A stretch of DNA of 64,000 bases, taken from contig NZ_JAATJA010000002.1 in the NCBI RefSeq assembly GCF_011927665.1, positions 310,001-374,000 of the forward strand, written 5' to 3'. The notes below the pieces were generated by a model. It was not told where the DNA came from. It saw only the letters and a program-made list of their open reading frames with translations, and ran no database searches. Of this stretch, positions 51,529 through 61,240 are shown piece after piece (the first letter of the stretch is position 1; each line of letters starts with the position of its first letter). Position numbers and translations under genes: made by a program. This stretch comes from Desulfobaculum xiamenense (lineage in GTDB: Bacteria; Desulfobacterota; Desulfovibrionia; Desulfovibrionales; Desulfovibrionaceae).

Positions 51529-54270
51529 ATGTCCCTGAAAGATCGTCTCGGATTCGAGCAGTCTCCCGCGTTCCTCATCGACGGACACGCCTTCGCCTAC
51601 CGCTTCTACTACGCCATGCGCGATATGCAGCGCTCCGACGGGTTTCCCACCAACGCGCTCTACCTGTTCCTGCGCATGCTCATGAACCTGCTGCGCGACG
51701 AGAAGCCCGAGTATCTCGGCGTCTTCTTCGACGGCAAGGGGCCGACCTTCCGTCACGAGCTCTACAAGCCGTACAAGGCCCAGCGTCCGGCCATGCCCGA
51801 GGACCTCGCCATGCAGCTCGAACCGATGCGCGACGCCGTGCGCGTGCTCGGCCTGCCGCTGCACGTGGCCGAGGGCGTGGAGGCCGACGACTGCATGGCC
51901 AGCGTGGCCGCCCGTGTGAAGGCCCAGTGCCCCGTGGTCATCGTCGGCGCGGACAAGGACCTCAAGCAGTGCCTCGACGATTCCGTGGTGCTCTGGGACC
52001 CCGACGTCAAGCGCGAGAAGCTGACCACCATCATGGATTTCCGTAGAGACACGGGGCTTGAGCCAGCCCAGTGGCCGGACTTTCAGGCGCTCATTGGCGA
52101 CTCGGCCGACAACATCCCCGGCGTGCAGGGCATCGGTCCCAAGTCCGCCGCCACGATCATGGAGCAGTTCCCGACCCTTGAGGCCTTGCGCGACGCCATC
52201 GTGGAGGGGAAGGGCACGTTTACCGCGTCGGTGCGCCGCAAGCTGGAAACCGGTATGAACGACGCCTTCCTTTTCCGGACCCTGACCACGCTCTCCACCG
52301 AGGTCTGCACCGGCATCGACCTCGCCGCGCTGGCCGTGAAGCCGCCCGTCTACGACGAGGTGGAGGCCTTCCTTGCGCACTACGAATTCCGGACCATGCT
52401 GCGCACCCTGCCGAGCTATCTGCCCCGGCCGGTGGTTGCGCCAAAGCCCGCTCCCGCTCCGGAGCCGGTTCCGGAGGCCACGCGGCCTGCCGCATCCGCC
52501 GCTCCCGCCGCGCAGCAGTTGTCGCTGTTCGGGCTGGCCCCCGCCGCTCCCGCCGCGCAGCCCGCATCGGTTGCCGACGCCGAATGTGCCGAGTCCGCCG
52601 CCGACTCCGTCACGCAGGGACTGTGCGAGCCCTACGTCCTGCGCGAGGCCTCGGAGCCGCGCGCTCTGCCGGATGTGGCCGGTGTCGACGTGGGCCTTGT
52701 GCCTACGGACGAGGACGGACGCTGGCTGGTGGGCATCAAGGGGCAGGAGTGGGCCGTGTGCGGCACGCCCGCGCAGTTGGCGGAGCATCTGGCCGCCGCG
52801 CGCCGTATCGCCGTGCCCTCGGTCAAGGACCTGCTGCGGGCCGACGACGCGTGGCGCAGCCTGCCGGCGGAACGTTTCTTCGATCTCGGCCTTGCCTGCT
52901 ATCTGCTTTCGCCGGAGGACCGCGACTACGGCTGGGAACACCTGCGCGAGCGCATGGCCCTTGAGTTTTTGGGAATGCCCATGGAGGGCGAGGCCCGCAC
53001 GGCCGCGGCCATGGCCGTTGCCCTGCGTGGACGCCTCGACGCCGCGCACCTGTCGCCGCTCATGAGCGAGCTTGAAATGCCGCTCATCCCGGTGCTGGCC
53101 GACATGGAGGAGGCTGGCATAGCCATCGACACCGCCGCGCTCTCGGCCTTTCTCGATGAGGTGCAGGCGGAGCTGGACGCGCTCACCGTGCGCATCCACG
53201 AGCGCGCAGGGCGCGAGTTCAACATCCGCTCCAGCCAGCAGATGGCGGAGGTGCTGTTCACGGACCTCGGCCTCAAGCCGCGCGGCAAGACCCCCGGCGG
53301 CCTGCCGTCCACGGCCTTCGAGGTGCTGGAGAAGATCCGCTCCGAGCATCCCGTGGTGGAGGACATCCAGAGCTGGCGCAAGCTGGAGAAAATGCGTTCC
53401 ACTTATCTGGAGCCGCTGCCTCGCGCCGCAGACGCCGCCGGGCGCGTGCATACGTCCTTCAACCAGCTGGCCACGGCCACGGGCCGCCTGTCCAGCTCCG
53501 GGCCGAATCTCCAGAACATTCCCATCCGGGGCGACATGGGCAAGCGCATGCGCTCCTGCTTCACGGCCTCGGAGGGCAATCTGCTGGTGGCGGCGGACTA
53601 TTCGCAGATCGAACTGCGCGTGCTGGCGCATTTTTCGGAAGAGCCCGCCCTCGTGGAGGCCTTCCGCAATGGCGAGGACATCCACGCCCGCACCGCCGCG
53701 CTCCTCTTCGACCGCACGCCGGACGCCGTGGAGCCAGACGAGCGCCGAAGCGCCAAGACCATCAACTTCGGGCTCATCTACGGCATGGGGCCGCAGAAGC
53801 TGGCTGGCGAACTCGGCATTTCGCTCAAGGAGGCCAAGGGTTTCATCGAGCGTTATTTCGAGCGCCTGTCCGGGCTGGCTGCCTTCTACGACGCGGTGGA
53901 GGCGCAGGCCCGCACCGACGGCTTCGTGACCACGCTGGCCGGACGCAGGCGGCTTCTGCCGGACATCAACTCCCGCAATGCCCACCATCAGTCGCAGGCG
54001 CGGCGGCAGGCCATCAACACGCGCATTCAGGGCAGCGCCGCCGACATCATCAAGATGGCCATGCTGCGCGCGTGGCGTGACGAGGATCTGCGTTCCATGG
54101 GCGCGCGGCTCATCCTGCAGGTGCATGACGAACTGCTCATCGAGGCCCCTCGGGCCGTCGCCGAAAGGGCAGGACGCAGACTTGAAGAAATCATGACTGG
54201 GATTTATGACCTTTCGGTGCCGCTGGTCGTGGACTGGGGCACCGGGAGCAACTGGGGCGAGGCGCACTAG
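51529..54270 (+). CDS. polA: DNA polymerase I
   Basis: A 913-residue family A polymerase. Residues 1 to about 290 are the 5'-3' exonuclease (LIDGHAFAYRFYYAM, VEADDCMASVA, GDSADNIPGVQGIGPKSA). After a Pro/Ala-rich linker near 305-345, the segment corresponding to the 3'-5' exonuclease reads GVDVGLVPTDEDGRWLVG and lacks the catalytic DxE, so proofreading is probably lost. The polymerase domain is intact: VAADYSQIELRVLAH, RRSAKTINFGLIYGMG and QVHDELLIEAP. Confidence 0.95.
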   Translation: MSLKDRLGFEQSPAFLIDGHAFAYRFYYAMRDMQRSDGFPTNALYLFLRMLMNLLRDEKPEYLGVFFDGKGPTFRHELYKPYKAQRPAMPEDLAMQLEPMRDAVRVLGLPLHVAEGVEADDCMASVAARVKAQCPVVIVGADKDLKQCLDDSVVLWDPDVKREKLTTIMDFRRDTGLEPAQWPDFQALIGDSADNIPGVQGIGPKSAATIMEQFPTLEALRDAIVEGKGTFTASVRRKLETGMNDAFLFRTLTTLSTEVCTGIDLAALAVKPPVYDEVEAFLAHYEFRTMLRTLPSYLPRPVVAPKPAPAPEPVPEATRPAASAAPAAQQLSLFGLAPAAPAAQPASVADAECAESAADSVTQGLCEPYVLREASEPRALPDVAGVDVGLVPTDEDGRWLVGIKGQEWAVCGTPAQLAEHLAAARRIAVPSVKDLLRADDAWRSLPAERFFDLGLACYLLSPEDRDYGWEHLRERMALEFLGMPMEGEARTAAAMAVALRGRLDAAHLSPLMSELEMPLIPVLADMEEAGIAIDTAALSAFLDEVQAELDALTVRIHERAGREFNIRSSQQMAEVLFTDLGLKPRGKTPGGLPSTAFEVLEKIRSEHPVVEDIQSWRKLEKMRSTYLEPLPRAADAAGRVHTSFNQLATATGRLSSSGPNLQNIPIRGDMGKRMRSCFTASEGNLLVAADYSQIELRVLAHFSEEPALVEAFRNGEDIHARTAALLFDRTPDAVEPDERRSAKTINFGLIYGMGPQKLAGELGISLKEAKGFIERYFERLSGLAAFYDAVEAQARTDGFVTTLAGRRRLLPDINSRNAHHQSQARRQAINTRIQGSAADIIKMAMLRAWRDEDLRSMGARLILQVHDELLIEAPRAVAERAGRRLEEIMTGIYDLSVPLVVDWGTGSNWGEAH

Positions 54271-54453
54271 CGCGTTCGCACCGCAGTCTTCGCGCGCCGG
54301 AGAGCCTTCGGACCGTGCCGCCTGCACCATCGTGCCGCGTGTGCCGTCCGCCGTGCTCCGGCGCGTCCGCGTGCGCAGCGCTTCTCCGTATCGCGCGAAC
54401 GGCACTGCGCATGCGCGGCAACATCATTCAATCGCAAGGGACAAGGGAACACG

Positions 54454-55629
54454 ATGGACAAGATGCGACTTCTCACGCCCGGCCCTACGCCGCTTCCCGA
54501 AGCGGTGCGCCTGACGCTGGCCATGGATATGGTGCACCACCGCAAGCCCGGCTTCACGGCCCTGCTCGGCGAAATCCAGAAGGATCTGCGTTGGCTGTTC
54601 GGCACCGAGCAGCCGGTGATCTCCATGGCCTGTTCCGGTACCGGAGCCATGACCGCCGCGGTGAACAACCTCTTCCGCAAGGGCGAGAAGGTCATCATCG
54701 TCGATGGCGGAAAGTTCGGCGAGCGCTGGGGCGAGATCGCCTCCACCCACGCGGTTGACGCCATCATCATCTCCGTGCCGTGGGGCAAGGCCATCACCGT
54801 GGATCATGTCCGCTCCGCACTTGCCCAGTACCCCGACGTGAAGGGCGTGTTGGTGCAGGCCTCCGAGACCTCCACCGGCGCGATGCACCCCGTGCGCGAG
54901 CTGGCCGCCCTGACCCGCGAGCGCGACGTGATGCTTGTCGTGGACGGCATCTCCGCCGTTGGCATCTCGCCCTGTCCCATGGACGAGTGGGGCGTGGATT
55001 GCCTGCTTACCGGCTCCCAGAAGGGCCTCATGCTGCCCCCCGGACTGGCCTTCCTCGCCCTGTCCGAGCGCGCGTGGAAGCGTGTGGAAGAGAACAAGCC
55101 CCGCGAATTCTATTTCAACCTGCTCGGTGAGCGCGAGAAGATCGTCAAGAATTCCCAGACGCTGTTCACCCCACCCATCAACCTGCTCATGGGCCTGCAC
55201 ACCTGTCTGGCCATGTTCCGTGAGAAGGGGCTGGATGCGGTGTTCCGCCGTCAGTGGGCCTTGACGCAGATGGTGCGCGCCGCCGCCCGGTCCATGGGCC
55301 TGTCGCTTCTGGCCGAGGACGATCACTGCACCTGGGGCCTCACGAGCATCGTGCTGCCCGCCGGTGTGGATGGTTCCGCCGTGCTGGCCTGCTGCGCCGA
55401 ACGCTATGGCGTGATCATGGCTGGCGGTCAGGATCGCCTGAAGGGCCGCATCGTGCGCTTCGGCCACATGGGCCACGTGGATTTCGGCGATGTGCTGGCC
55501 GGGCTGTACGCGCTCGATCGCGCCATCGCCGCATGCGGCGGATACAGCGCCTCGCGCGAGTACATGGAGACCGGCATGCGCGCCTACGAGGCCGCCCTCG
55601 AACAGGGCCTGCCCGAGGCATTCCTGTAA
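54454..55629 (+). CDS. Class V aminotransferase (serine-pyruvate/alanine-glyoxylate type)
   Basis: A 391-residue PLP enzyme of the AGXT/serine-glyoxylate aminotransferase group. It begins LLTPGPTPLPEAVRL, has SCSGTGAM-like ACSGTGAMTAAVNN, DGISAVGISPCPMDEW and the PLP Lys in TGSQKGLMLPPG. It may act in serine or alanine metabolism; the donor and acceptor cannot be fixed. The preceding 183 bp contain no recognised gene. It is followed by the DUF1844 gene and argC. Confidence 0.88.
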   Translation: MDKMRLLTPGPTPLPEAVRLTLAMDMVHHRKPGFTALLGEIQKDLRWLFGTEQPVISMACSGTGAMTAAVNNLFRKGEKVIIVDGGKFGERWGEIASTHAVDAIIISVPWGKAITVDHVRSALAQYPDVKGVLVQASETSTGAMHPVRELAALTRERDVMLVVDGISAVGISPCPMDEWGVDCLLTGSQKGLMLPPGLAFLALSERAWKRVEENKPREFYFNLLGEREKIVKNSQTLFTPPINLLMGLHTCLAMFREKGLDAVFRRQWALTQMVRAAARSMGLSLLAEDDHCTWGLTSIVLPAGVDGSAVLACCAERYGVIMAGGQDRLKGRIVRFGHMGHVDFGDVLAGLYALDRAIAACGGYSASREYMETGMRAYEAALEQGLPEAFL

Positions 55630-55653
55630 CGGCATATCCGAAGGAGATCGAAG

Positions 55654-55962
55654 ATGTCCGACGAGAAGCGTTCCGTGGACGAGTCGCGGGAGCGGATGTC
55701 CTCCGGGAACATCCCCCTGCCGCAGGTCACGTTTTCCACCTTCGTCATGTCGCTTGCGTCCTCGGCCCTGGTGCACCTCGGCGAGGTGCCCGAGCCGGAG
55801 TCCGGCCGCACGGCGGAGAATCTCGCGCTGGCCAAGCACACCATCGACATCCTGTCCATGCTTGAGGAAAAGACGACGGGTGGGCTGGACGCCGAGGAAG
55901 CTCGACTGTTGTCGGGTCTGCTCTATGAACTGCGCATGAAGTACGTGCTGCACACGAAATAG
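55654..55962 (+). CDS. DUF1844 family protein
   Basis: A 102-residue protein matching DUF1844: VTFSTFVMSLASSALVHLGEVP, LALAKHTIDILSMLEEKTTGGL and LLYELRMKYV. It is helical with no transmembrane segment. Function unknown. It lies between an aminotransferase and argC with short gaps (24 and 9 bp), so it is probably in the same operon. Confidence 0.85.
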   Translation: MSDEKRSVDESRERMSSGNIPLPQVTFSTFVMSLASSALVHLGEVPEPESGRTAENLALAKHTIDILSMLEEKTTGGLDAEEARLLSGLLYELRMKYVLHTK

Positions 55963-55971
55963 GAGACGCCC

Positions 55972-57030
55972 ATGGCACATCGCATTCCCGTCGGCCTCGT
56001 CGGCGTGACGGGCTACACGGGCATCGAACTGGCACGGCTTCTGGCCTGCCACGGCGGCATGGAACTGGTGCGCGCCACGTCGCGCTCCGAGGCGGGGAAG
56101 ACCCTGCGTGACCTGTTTCCGTCGCTGTCCGGCTTTCCCATCGGCGAGCTGACCATTTCCCTGCCTGACCCCGACGACCTCGCGGCCGCGTGCGAGCTGG
56201 TGTTTTTGGCCGTGCCCCACGGCACGGCCATGGACATGGCCGCCGCCCTCGTCGAGCGCGGGGTGAAGGTGGTGGACCTCTCGGCGGACTTCCGCCTGCA
56301 CGATGCCGAGGTCTACGCCCAGTGGTACGGGCTGGAGCATCGCCATCCGGAGCTTCTGCCCGAGGCCGTGTTCGGCCTGCCCGAATTCTACGCGGACCGC
56401 GTGCGCACGGCGCAGCTCGTGGCCAATCCCGGCTGCTATCCCACTTCGGCCATACTCGGCCTTGCTCCGGCGCTTCGCGCCGGGTTGGTGGAGACCGACG
56501 GCATCGTCATCGACTCCAAGTCCGGCACCACGGGTTCCGGGCGCAAGGCTAGCGTCGGCTCCCTGTTCTGCGAGGTGTCCGACACGTTTCGGGCCTACAA
56601 CCTCGGCCGTCACCGCCACACGCCGGAGATCGAGCAGGAGTTGGGTGCCGTGTGCGGGCAGGCGGGAATGACCGTTTCCTTCAACACGCACCTGTTGCCC
56701 ATCAACCGAGGCATCCTCACCACCGCCTACGCGCGGCTCCAAAAAACCGTTTCACCGCAAGAGGCGCATCTGGTATATTCCGAGATGTACCAGAACTCCC
56801 CGTGGGTGCGGGTGCTTCCCCTTGGCTCGCTGCCCGAGACCCGTTTCGTGCGGGGGACGATGTTTTGCGACATCGGGATTGTCGTCGATCCGCGCACCAA
56901 CAGACTCATCGTGGTCTCGGTCATCGACAACCTCTGCCGCGGGGCATCGGGGCAGGCTCTGGCCAACGCGAACCTGATGCTCGGCCTTGCCGTGGACGAG
57001 GGCCTGAAACTGGCTCCCCTTGTTCCCTAG
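55972..57030 (+). CDS. argC: N-acetyl-gamma-glutamyl-phosphate reductase
   Basis: A 352-residue NADPH-dependent reductase of arginine synthesis. VGLVGVTGYTGIELARLL begins the Rossmann fold, the catalytic Cys is in VANPGCYPTSAIL, SKSGTTGSGRKAS and HRHTPEIEQEL follow, and the C-terminal IVVSVIDNLCRGASGQALANANLMLGL is typical. Length is standard. It is the third gene of the aminotransferase-DUF1844-argC run. Confidence 0.96.
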   Translation: MAHRIPVGLVGVTGYTGIELARLLACHGGMELVRATSRSEAGKTLRDLFPSLSGFPIGELTISLPDPDDLAAACELVFLAVPHGTAMDMAAALVERGVKVVDLSADFRLHDAEVYAQWYGLEHRHPELLPEAVFGLPEFYADRVRTAQLVANPGCYPTSAILGLAPALRAGLVETDGIVIDSKSGTTGSGRKASVGSLFCEVSDTFRAYNLGRHRHTPEIEQELGAVCGQAGMTVSFNTHLLPINRGILTTAYARLQKTVSPQEAHLVYSEMYQNSPWVRVLPLGSLPETRFVRGTMFCDIGIVVDPRTNRLIVVSVIDNLCRGASGQALANANLMLGLAVDEGLKLAPLVP

Positions 57031-57058
57031 CAGTCGGCCCTGCCTTCGAGGAACTGAA

Positions 57059-58342
57059 ATGCCTTCAAAGTGCAACGAGCGCGACGAGATTACCAGCGCG
57101 GCGGAGTCCGTCTTCGTCGCGCGCCAGCCCATCTTCGACGTGCAGCAGAACGTCTTTGGCTATGAGTTGCTCTTTCGCAGCTCCGGCGAGGCGGCCTGCG
57201 CGTTCGTCACCGATTCCGACATGGCGACGACCAAGGTCATCGCCGACGGGTTCCTGCTGGCGCACGCGGGCATGGAGCCGGGGCAGCGGGCGCTGATTAA
57301 CTTTCCGCGCAGGCTGCTCCTCGATGACGCTGCCTTCGCTCTGCCGCCGGACATCGCCATCGTCGAGATTCTCGAAGATGTGCGGCCGGAGCCTGACGTC
57401 CTGCACGCCATTCAGGCCATCAAGCAGTCCGGGTTCATGCTCGCCATGGACGACTACATGGGCGAGCCGGAACTCGAACCGTTCTTGCAGTTCGTGGACA
57501 TCATCAAGGTCGATATCCTCGGGCTGGGGGGCGATCCGGAACGCATCCGCCAGACCGTGGAGAAGCTCGCGAAGTACGGCTGCACGCTTCTGGCCGAGAA
57601 GGTCGAGGATCTCGAAACCTTCGAATTGACCAAGGAACTCGGCTTCACGCTGTTTCAGGGCTTCTTCTTTTCCAAGCCGGAGATCATCCCCGGAAAGAAG
57701 ATATCCTCCAGCGAGATCGCCAAGTTGCAACTGTTGCAGGAACTGGGGCGGCCGGATTTCGAGGTTGCCAAGATTGGCCGCATTATCCAGTCCGACCTGT
57801 CCCTGTCCTATCGTCTGTTTCAGTACATCAATTCCGCCGGACTCGGCGTGCGCTACAAGGTGGATTCCGTGTCGCGCGCGCTGACGCTCCTCGGCCAGCG
57901 CCAGCTTGCCCAGTGGCTGCGCGTGGCCATCATGTCGGACCTGAGTCCCTCTAGAAAGGCCGCCGAGGTCGCGTTTCTCTCCGTGCACCGGGGGCGCTTC
58001 CTCGAAATGCTCGAAGGGGTGGCCAAGAGCTACGGCGTGTCGCCGGATTCCATGTTTCTGCTCGGCCTGTTTTCGCTACTCGATGCGCTGCTCGGCCAGC
58101 CCATGGACGTCGTGCTGAAGAACGTTCCGCTGGACGACGAGGTCTATGCGGCGCTGGTTGGGCAGGACAATCGTCTCAAGCATCTGCTCGACCTGTCGCG
58201 CGCCTACGAGCATGGGCATTGGGATTATGTGCGCGAGGCCGTGCATTCCGTGGGCCTGACGCAGGAGCACGCCGACCGATGCTTCGTGCAGGCCATGGCG
58301 TGGACGCAGGACATCCTCGGCCGTGGACGCGAGGAATGTTGA
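57059..58342 (+). CDS. EAL-HDOD signalling protein (YuxH-like)
   Basis: A 427-residue protein. Residues about 18-220 are a degenerate EAL domain: VARQPIFDVQQNVFGYELLFRS (ELL instead of EAL), DYMGEPELEPFLQFVDIIKVD and LLAEKVEDLETFELTKELGFTLFQGFFFSKP. Residues about 220-420 are an HDOD domain (IGRIIQSDLSLSYRLFQYINSAGLG, ALTLLGQRQLAQWLRV). The EAL remnant lacks several phosphodiesterase residues, so a scaffold or sensor role is likely. GAGGA precedes the ATG. It is separated from argC by 28 bp. Confidence 0.88.
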   Translation: MPSKCNERDEITSAAESVFVARQPIFDVQQNVFGYELLFRSSGEAACAFVTDSDMATTKVIADGFLLAHAGMEPGQRALINFPRRLLLDDAAFALPPDIAIVEILEDVRPEPDVLHAIQAIKQSGFMLAMDDYMGEPELEPFLQFVDIIKVDILGLGGDPERIRQTVEKLAKYGCTLLAEKVEDLETFELTKELGFTLFQGFFFSKPEIIPGKKISSSEIAKLQLLQELGRPDFEVAKIGRIIQSDLSLSYRLFQYINSAGLGVRYKVDSVSRALTLLGQRQLAQWLRVAIMSDLSPSRKAAEVAFLSVHRGRFLEMLEGVAKSYGVSPDSMFLLGLFSLLDALLGQPMDVVLKNVPLDDEVYAALVGQDNRLKHLLDLSRAYEHGHWDYVREAVHSVGLTQEHADRCFVQAMAWTQDILGRGREEC

Positions 58343-58367
58343 GGCCGTTTCGATTTCACGACGAAGA

Positions 58368-58398
58368 ACGCCCGGTTGGCAGTGCCGACCGGGCGTTT
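58368..58398. terminator. Bidirectional terminator between EAL-HDOD and rmlA genes
   Basis: The stem AACGCCCGGTTGGC pairs with GCCGACCGGGCGTT with one mismatch. T residues follow on the plus strand; AA precedes it for the convergent rmlA. Confidence 0.75.
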
Positions 58399-58439
58399 CG
58401 TTTTCGCGATGGGGATACCCGCAGCCGCGCGGGGGCGGA

Positions 58440-59309
58440 TCAGTCGCCCCGAGCGACCTCCAGCAGATATTTGCCGTAGGAGTTCTTCAGCATGTCCGAG
58501 GCCAGCGCCTCCAGCTGGGCGGCGTTGATGTAGCCCATGCGGTAGGCGATTTCCTCGATGCACGCCACGATGACGCCTTGGCGTTCTTGAATGGCCTGCA
58601 CGTAGTTGGCGGCCTGCAACAGGGATTCGTGGGTGCCGGTATCGAGCCACGCCAGCCCGCGCCCGAAGAACTCGGCCTTGAGCTGGCCACGGCGCAGGTA
58701 CTCGTTGTTCACGTCGGTGATTTCGAGTTCACCCCGGGCCGAGGGCTTGAGATTTTTGGCGATGTCCACCACCTGCGAATCGTAGAAGTACAGGCCGGTC
58801 ACGGCGTACTTGGAGCGCGGCTTGGCGGGTTTTTCCTCGATGCTCACCACGTTCTGGAGTTCGTCGAACTCCACCACGCCGTAGCGCTCGGGGTCGCGCA
58901 CCTTGTAGCCGAAGATGATACCGCCGCGTTCCAGTTGGGCGCAGGCGCGAAGCGTGACCGACAGTCCGTGGCCGTAGAAAATGTTGTCGCCGAGGATGAG
59001 GCTCACCGGCTCGCCATCGATGAAGTCCTCGGCGAGGATGAAGGCCTGTGCGATGCCCTCGGGCTTGGGCTGCTCCTTGTAGGATATCTTGAGGCCCAGC
59101 TGGGAGCCGTCGCCGAAGATGTCCCGAAAGCGCGGCAGGTCCTGCGGGGTGGAGATGATGAGCACGTCCCGGATGCCCGCCAGCATGAGCACGGACAGCG
59201 GATAGTAGATCATGGGCTTGTCGTAGACCGGAAGCAGTTGCTTGCTGGCCGCGCGGGTCAGCGGGTAGAGGCGCGTCCCGGAGCCGCCTGCCAGAATGAT
59301 GCCTTTCAT
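58440..59309 (-). CDS. rmlA: Glucose-1-phosphate thymidylyltransferase
   Basis: A 289-residue nucleotidyltransferase making dTDP-glucose, first step of dTDP-rhamnose synthesis for surface polysaccharide. It starts [33 protein letters not shown], has [13 protein letters not shown], and [32 protein letters not shown], all signature RmlA. The C-terminal IAYRMGYI and length are standard. GAGGAT precedes the ATG. The rest of the rml cluster is not in the window. Confidence 0.95.
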   Translation of the reverse strand: MKGIILAGGSGTRLYPLTRAASKQLLPVYDKPMIYYPLSVLMLAGIRDVLIISTPQDLPRFRDIFGDGSQLGLKISYKEQPKPEGIAQAFILAEDFIDGEPVSLILGDNIFYGHGLSVTLRACAQLERGGIIFGYKVRDPERYGVVEFDELQNVVSIEEKPAKPRSKYAVTGLYFYDSQVVDIAKNLKPSARGELEITDVNNEYLRRGQLKAEFFGRGLAWLDTGTHESLLQAANYVQAIQERQGVIVACIEEIAYRMGYINAAQLEALASDMLKNSYGKYLLEVARGD

Positions 59310-59474
59310 GGGCGAATCCTCGCGATATTCGGTGTCGTTTACTTCACGTGATGGCTGCGCTAGTCTGCATGAGTGCGCAGGCGTTTGGCTTTGCGGCCGT
59401 TTTTTCGTCCTGCCGTCCGGAAAGATAGAGCATTTTCGGAGACAGTGAAACCCCGCAGGAGTGATCATTTCGAC

Positions 59475-60179
59475 ATGAGACCCCCGTTCATATCCTTCCC
59501 GTTTATGCTGCTGGCCCTTGTCGGGCTGTTCCTTTCCCTCGTCGTGCTGTTCATCCTTGTGCAGGTGGGGCTGGTCACCGTGGCCTTCGGCAAGCTCGGA
59601 CTGAGCGCCGGGCAGGCCTTTCTCATCCTCTTGGCCACGCTTTTCGGCAGCGGCGTCAACTTGCCCCTGTTTCGCACGGGGCGGGTGGTCCGCGTGCCCG
59701 CCGGGCCGCGCCACATGTTCATGGATCGCAACGGCTCCATTCAGGTCTCCCCGCAGGAGATGGAGCTGGTCGATCAGGTGGTGGCCGTCAATGTGGGCGG
59801 CTGCGTGATCCCCTGCCTGTTGTGCGTGCTCTTTCTCGGACAGGTCGGTCCGTCCGTTGGGCTTGGGCTGGCCCTCGCCTCGGTCTGTGCGGTATGCTAT
59901 GCGTTGGCGCGTCCCATTCCGGGGCGCGGCATCGGCGTGCCCATGCTCGTGCCCCCGCTGGTGGCCGCGCTGGCCGCCATCATTTTCGCGCCCGAGGGGC
60001 ATGGGCCGCAGGTGGCCTACATCGCGGGCTGCATGGGCATCCTGCTCGGTGCGGATGTGCTGCATCTCGTCGATAGGCGCTTCGGCGAACTGCTCGACGC
60101 GCCGCTTCTATCCATCGGTGGAGCCGGAACCTTCGACGGAATCTTCGTCACCGGCATCATCGCCGTTCTGCTCGCCTAA
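59475..60179 (+). CDS. DUF1614 integral membrane protein
   Basis: A 234-residue polytopic membrane protein of the DUF1614 family. A long first helix ([20 protein letters not shown]), a conserved NLPLFRTG segment after helix 2, a soluble portion with [21 protein letters not shown], then several further helices, and the C-terminal [21 protein letters not shown]. The function is unknown. It is followed 15 bp later by the MogA/MoaB-like gene. Confidence 0.82.
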   Translation: MRPPFISFPFMLLALVGLFLSLVVLFILVQVGLVTVAFGKLGLSAGQAFLILLATLFGSGVNLPLFRTGRVVRVPAGPRHMFMDRNGSIQVSPQEMELVDQVVAVNVGGCVIPCLLCVLFLGQVGPSVGLGLALASVCAVCYALARPIPGRGIGVPMLVPPLVAALAAIIFAPEGHGPQVAYIAGCMGILLGADVLHLVDRRFGELLDAPLLSIGGAGTFDGIFVTGIIAVLLA

Positions 60180-60194
60180 CCAAGGAGGCCTTCG

Positions 60195-60995
60195 ATGCGG
60201 ACCCAATACAAGGACATCGTTCTGCTCACCGAAACGGAACTCTCGTTTCGCGTCGGGGACCAGACCCCGCTGCCGACCTACCCCTCGGCCGGGCATATCC
60301 TGTGGCCGGAGCATCCGCACCAGATGCCTGGCGTCGGCGCGCGCCTTTCGCGTGGGCGCGACGAGGAGTTCGTCATTCGCTCCATCTTTTGGACCCCCGC
60401 GCCGGACCCCCGCGCCACGGCCCGCCGTGGCGCGGTGCTCGAAGCCGTGGCCAACGTGGATTTCGTCCCCGGTTCCTACGGCTTCTCCTGCGTCAAGGAC
60501 GGCTTCAGCGTGGCGTGGATCGTGCTGAGCGACAAGGGCGCTGCCGGAATGCGCGAGGACGAGTGCGGCCCCATCATCGAGGCCGCCGTGCGCGAGACGC
60601 TGCCCGTGTGCCTGTGTCAGGGGTTCCTCATCCCCGACGAATCGCGTCAGCTCAAGGCGCTTCTGTCGGACCTCGCCCTGCTTCAGGGCTATGACCTCAT
60701 TCTCACCAGCGGCGGCACCGGTGTCGGCCCGCGCGACATTACGCCCGAGGCGACGCTCAAGGTCATCGAGAAGCGTCTGTCCGGCTTCGAGCACGCCATG
60801 ACCGCCGCCAGCCTCGCCAAGACGCCGCATGGCGTCATCTCGCGGGCTGTGGCGGGCACCATTGGCACCACGCTCGTGGTCAATCTGCCCGGCAGTCCCA
60901 AGGCCGTGCGCGAGAACCTTGCCGCCGTGCTACCCGCACTCCAGCACACCATGGAGAAGTTGCAGGGCGACCCGAGCGACTGCGCCCAGCTTTAG
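60195..60995 (+). CDS. MogA/MoaB-like molybdopterin protein with N-terminal extension
   Basis: A 266-residue protein. The C-terminal 160 residues are a MoaB/MogA fold that binds molybdopterin: IVLSDKGAAGMRED, LTSGGTGVGPRDITPEATL and NLPGSPKAVREN. About 105 extra residues precede it (LTETELSFRVGDQTPLPTYPSAGHILWPEHP...) that I do not recognise and that standard MoaB/MogA proteins (170-195 residues) lack. It probably adenylates molybdopterin for molybdenum or tungsten enzymes. A tungstate regulator is encoded at 31.3 kb. Confidence 0.85.
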   Translation: MRTQYKDIVLLTETELSFRVGDQTPLPTYPSAGHILWPEHPHQMPGVGARLSRGRDEEFVIRSIFWTPAPDPRATARRGAVLEAVANVDFVPGSYGFSCVKDGFSVAWIVLSDKGAAGMREDECGPIIEAAVRETLPVCLCQGFLIPDESRQLKALLSDLALLQGYDLILTSGGTGVGPRDITPEATLKVIEKRLSGFEHAMTAASLAKTPHGVISRAVAGTIGTTLVVNLPGSPKAVRENLAAVLPALQHTMEKLQGDPSDCAQL

Positions 60996-61017
60996 GCGAG
61001 GAGATTTTTTGAGTGAA

Positions 61018-61056
61018 GGGGCGGCGCGTTCCGTGTGGGGCGCGCCGCCCTTTTTG
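61018..61056 (+). terminator. Terminator after the MogA/MoaB-like gene
   Basis: The stem GGGGCGGCGCG pairs with CGCGCCGCCC and is followed by TTTTT. Confidence 0.9.
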
Positions 61057-61187
61057 GGTTTATGCGGCGCGAGGACGGGCGGGGGCCGCAGACGGCGAAG
61101 AAAAATTCGCAACGATCAACGCGCGCGTTGAGAGCCCGCGCAAGGCCTCGACGCAATGGGATGTTTCGCATGCGCCTCGCAAAGCGC

Positions 61188-61217
61188 TTGACACAGCGCG
61201 GGGGGCGAGCGTAACAA
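61188..61217 (+). promoter_or_regulatory. Putative promoter of the aromatic operon
   Basis: TTGACA at 61188-61193 with an 18-base spacer to TAACAA at 61212-61217. The leader ATG is 24 bases beyond. The layout (TTGACA, long spacer, leader codon close behind) matches that ahead of the trp leader. Confidence 0.5.
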
Positions 61218-61240
61218 ATTTTCAAATGTGCAACACCTCC

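Noticed and set aside
51235-54405. Very long minus-strand open frame opposite polA
   Set aside because: Composition is antisense-like (Leu/His/Gly/Ala-rich without motifs), and polA on the other strand is unambiguous.
54424-56742. A 772-codon minus-strand frame opposite the aminotransferase and argC
   Set aside because: It runs across several real genes and their gaps with no domain signal.
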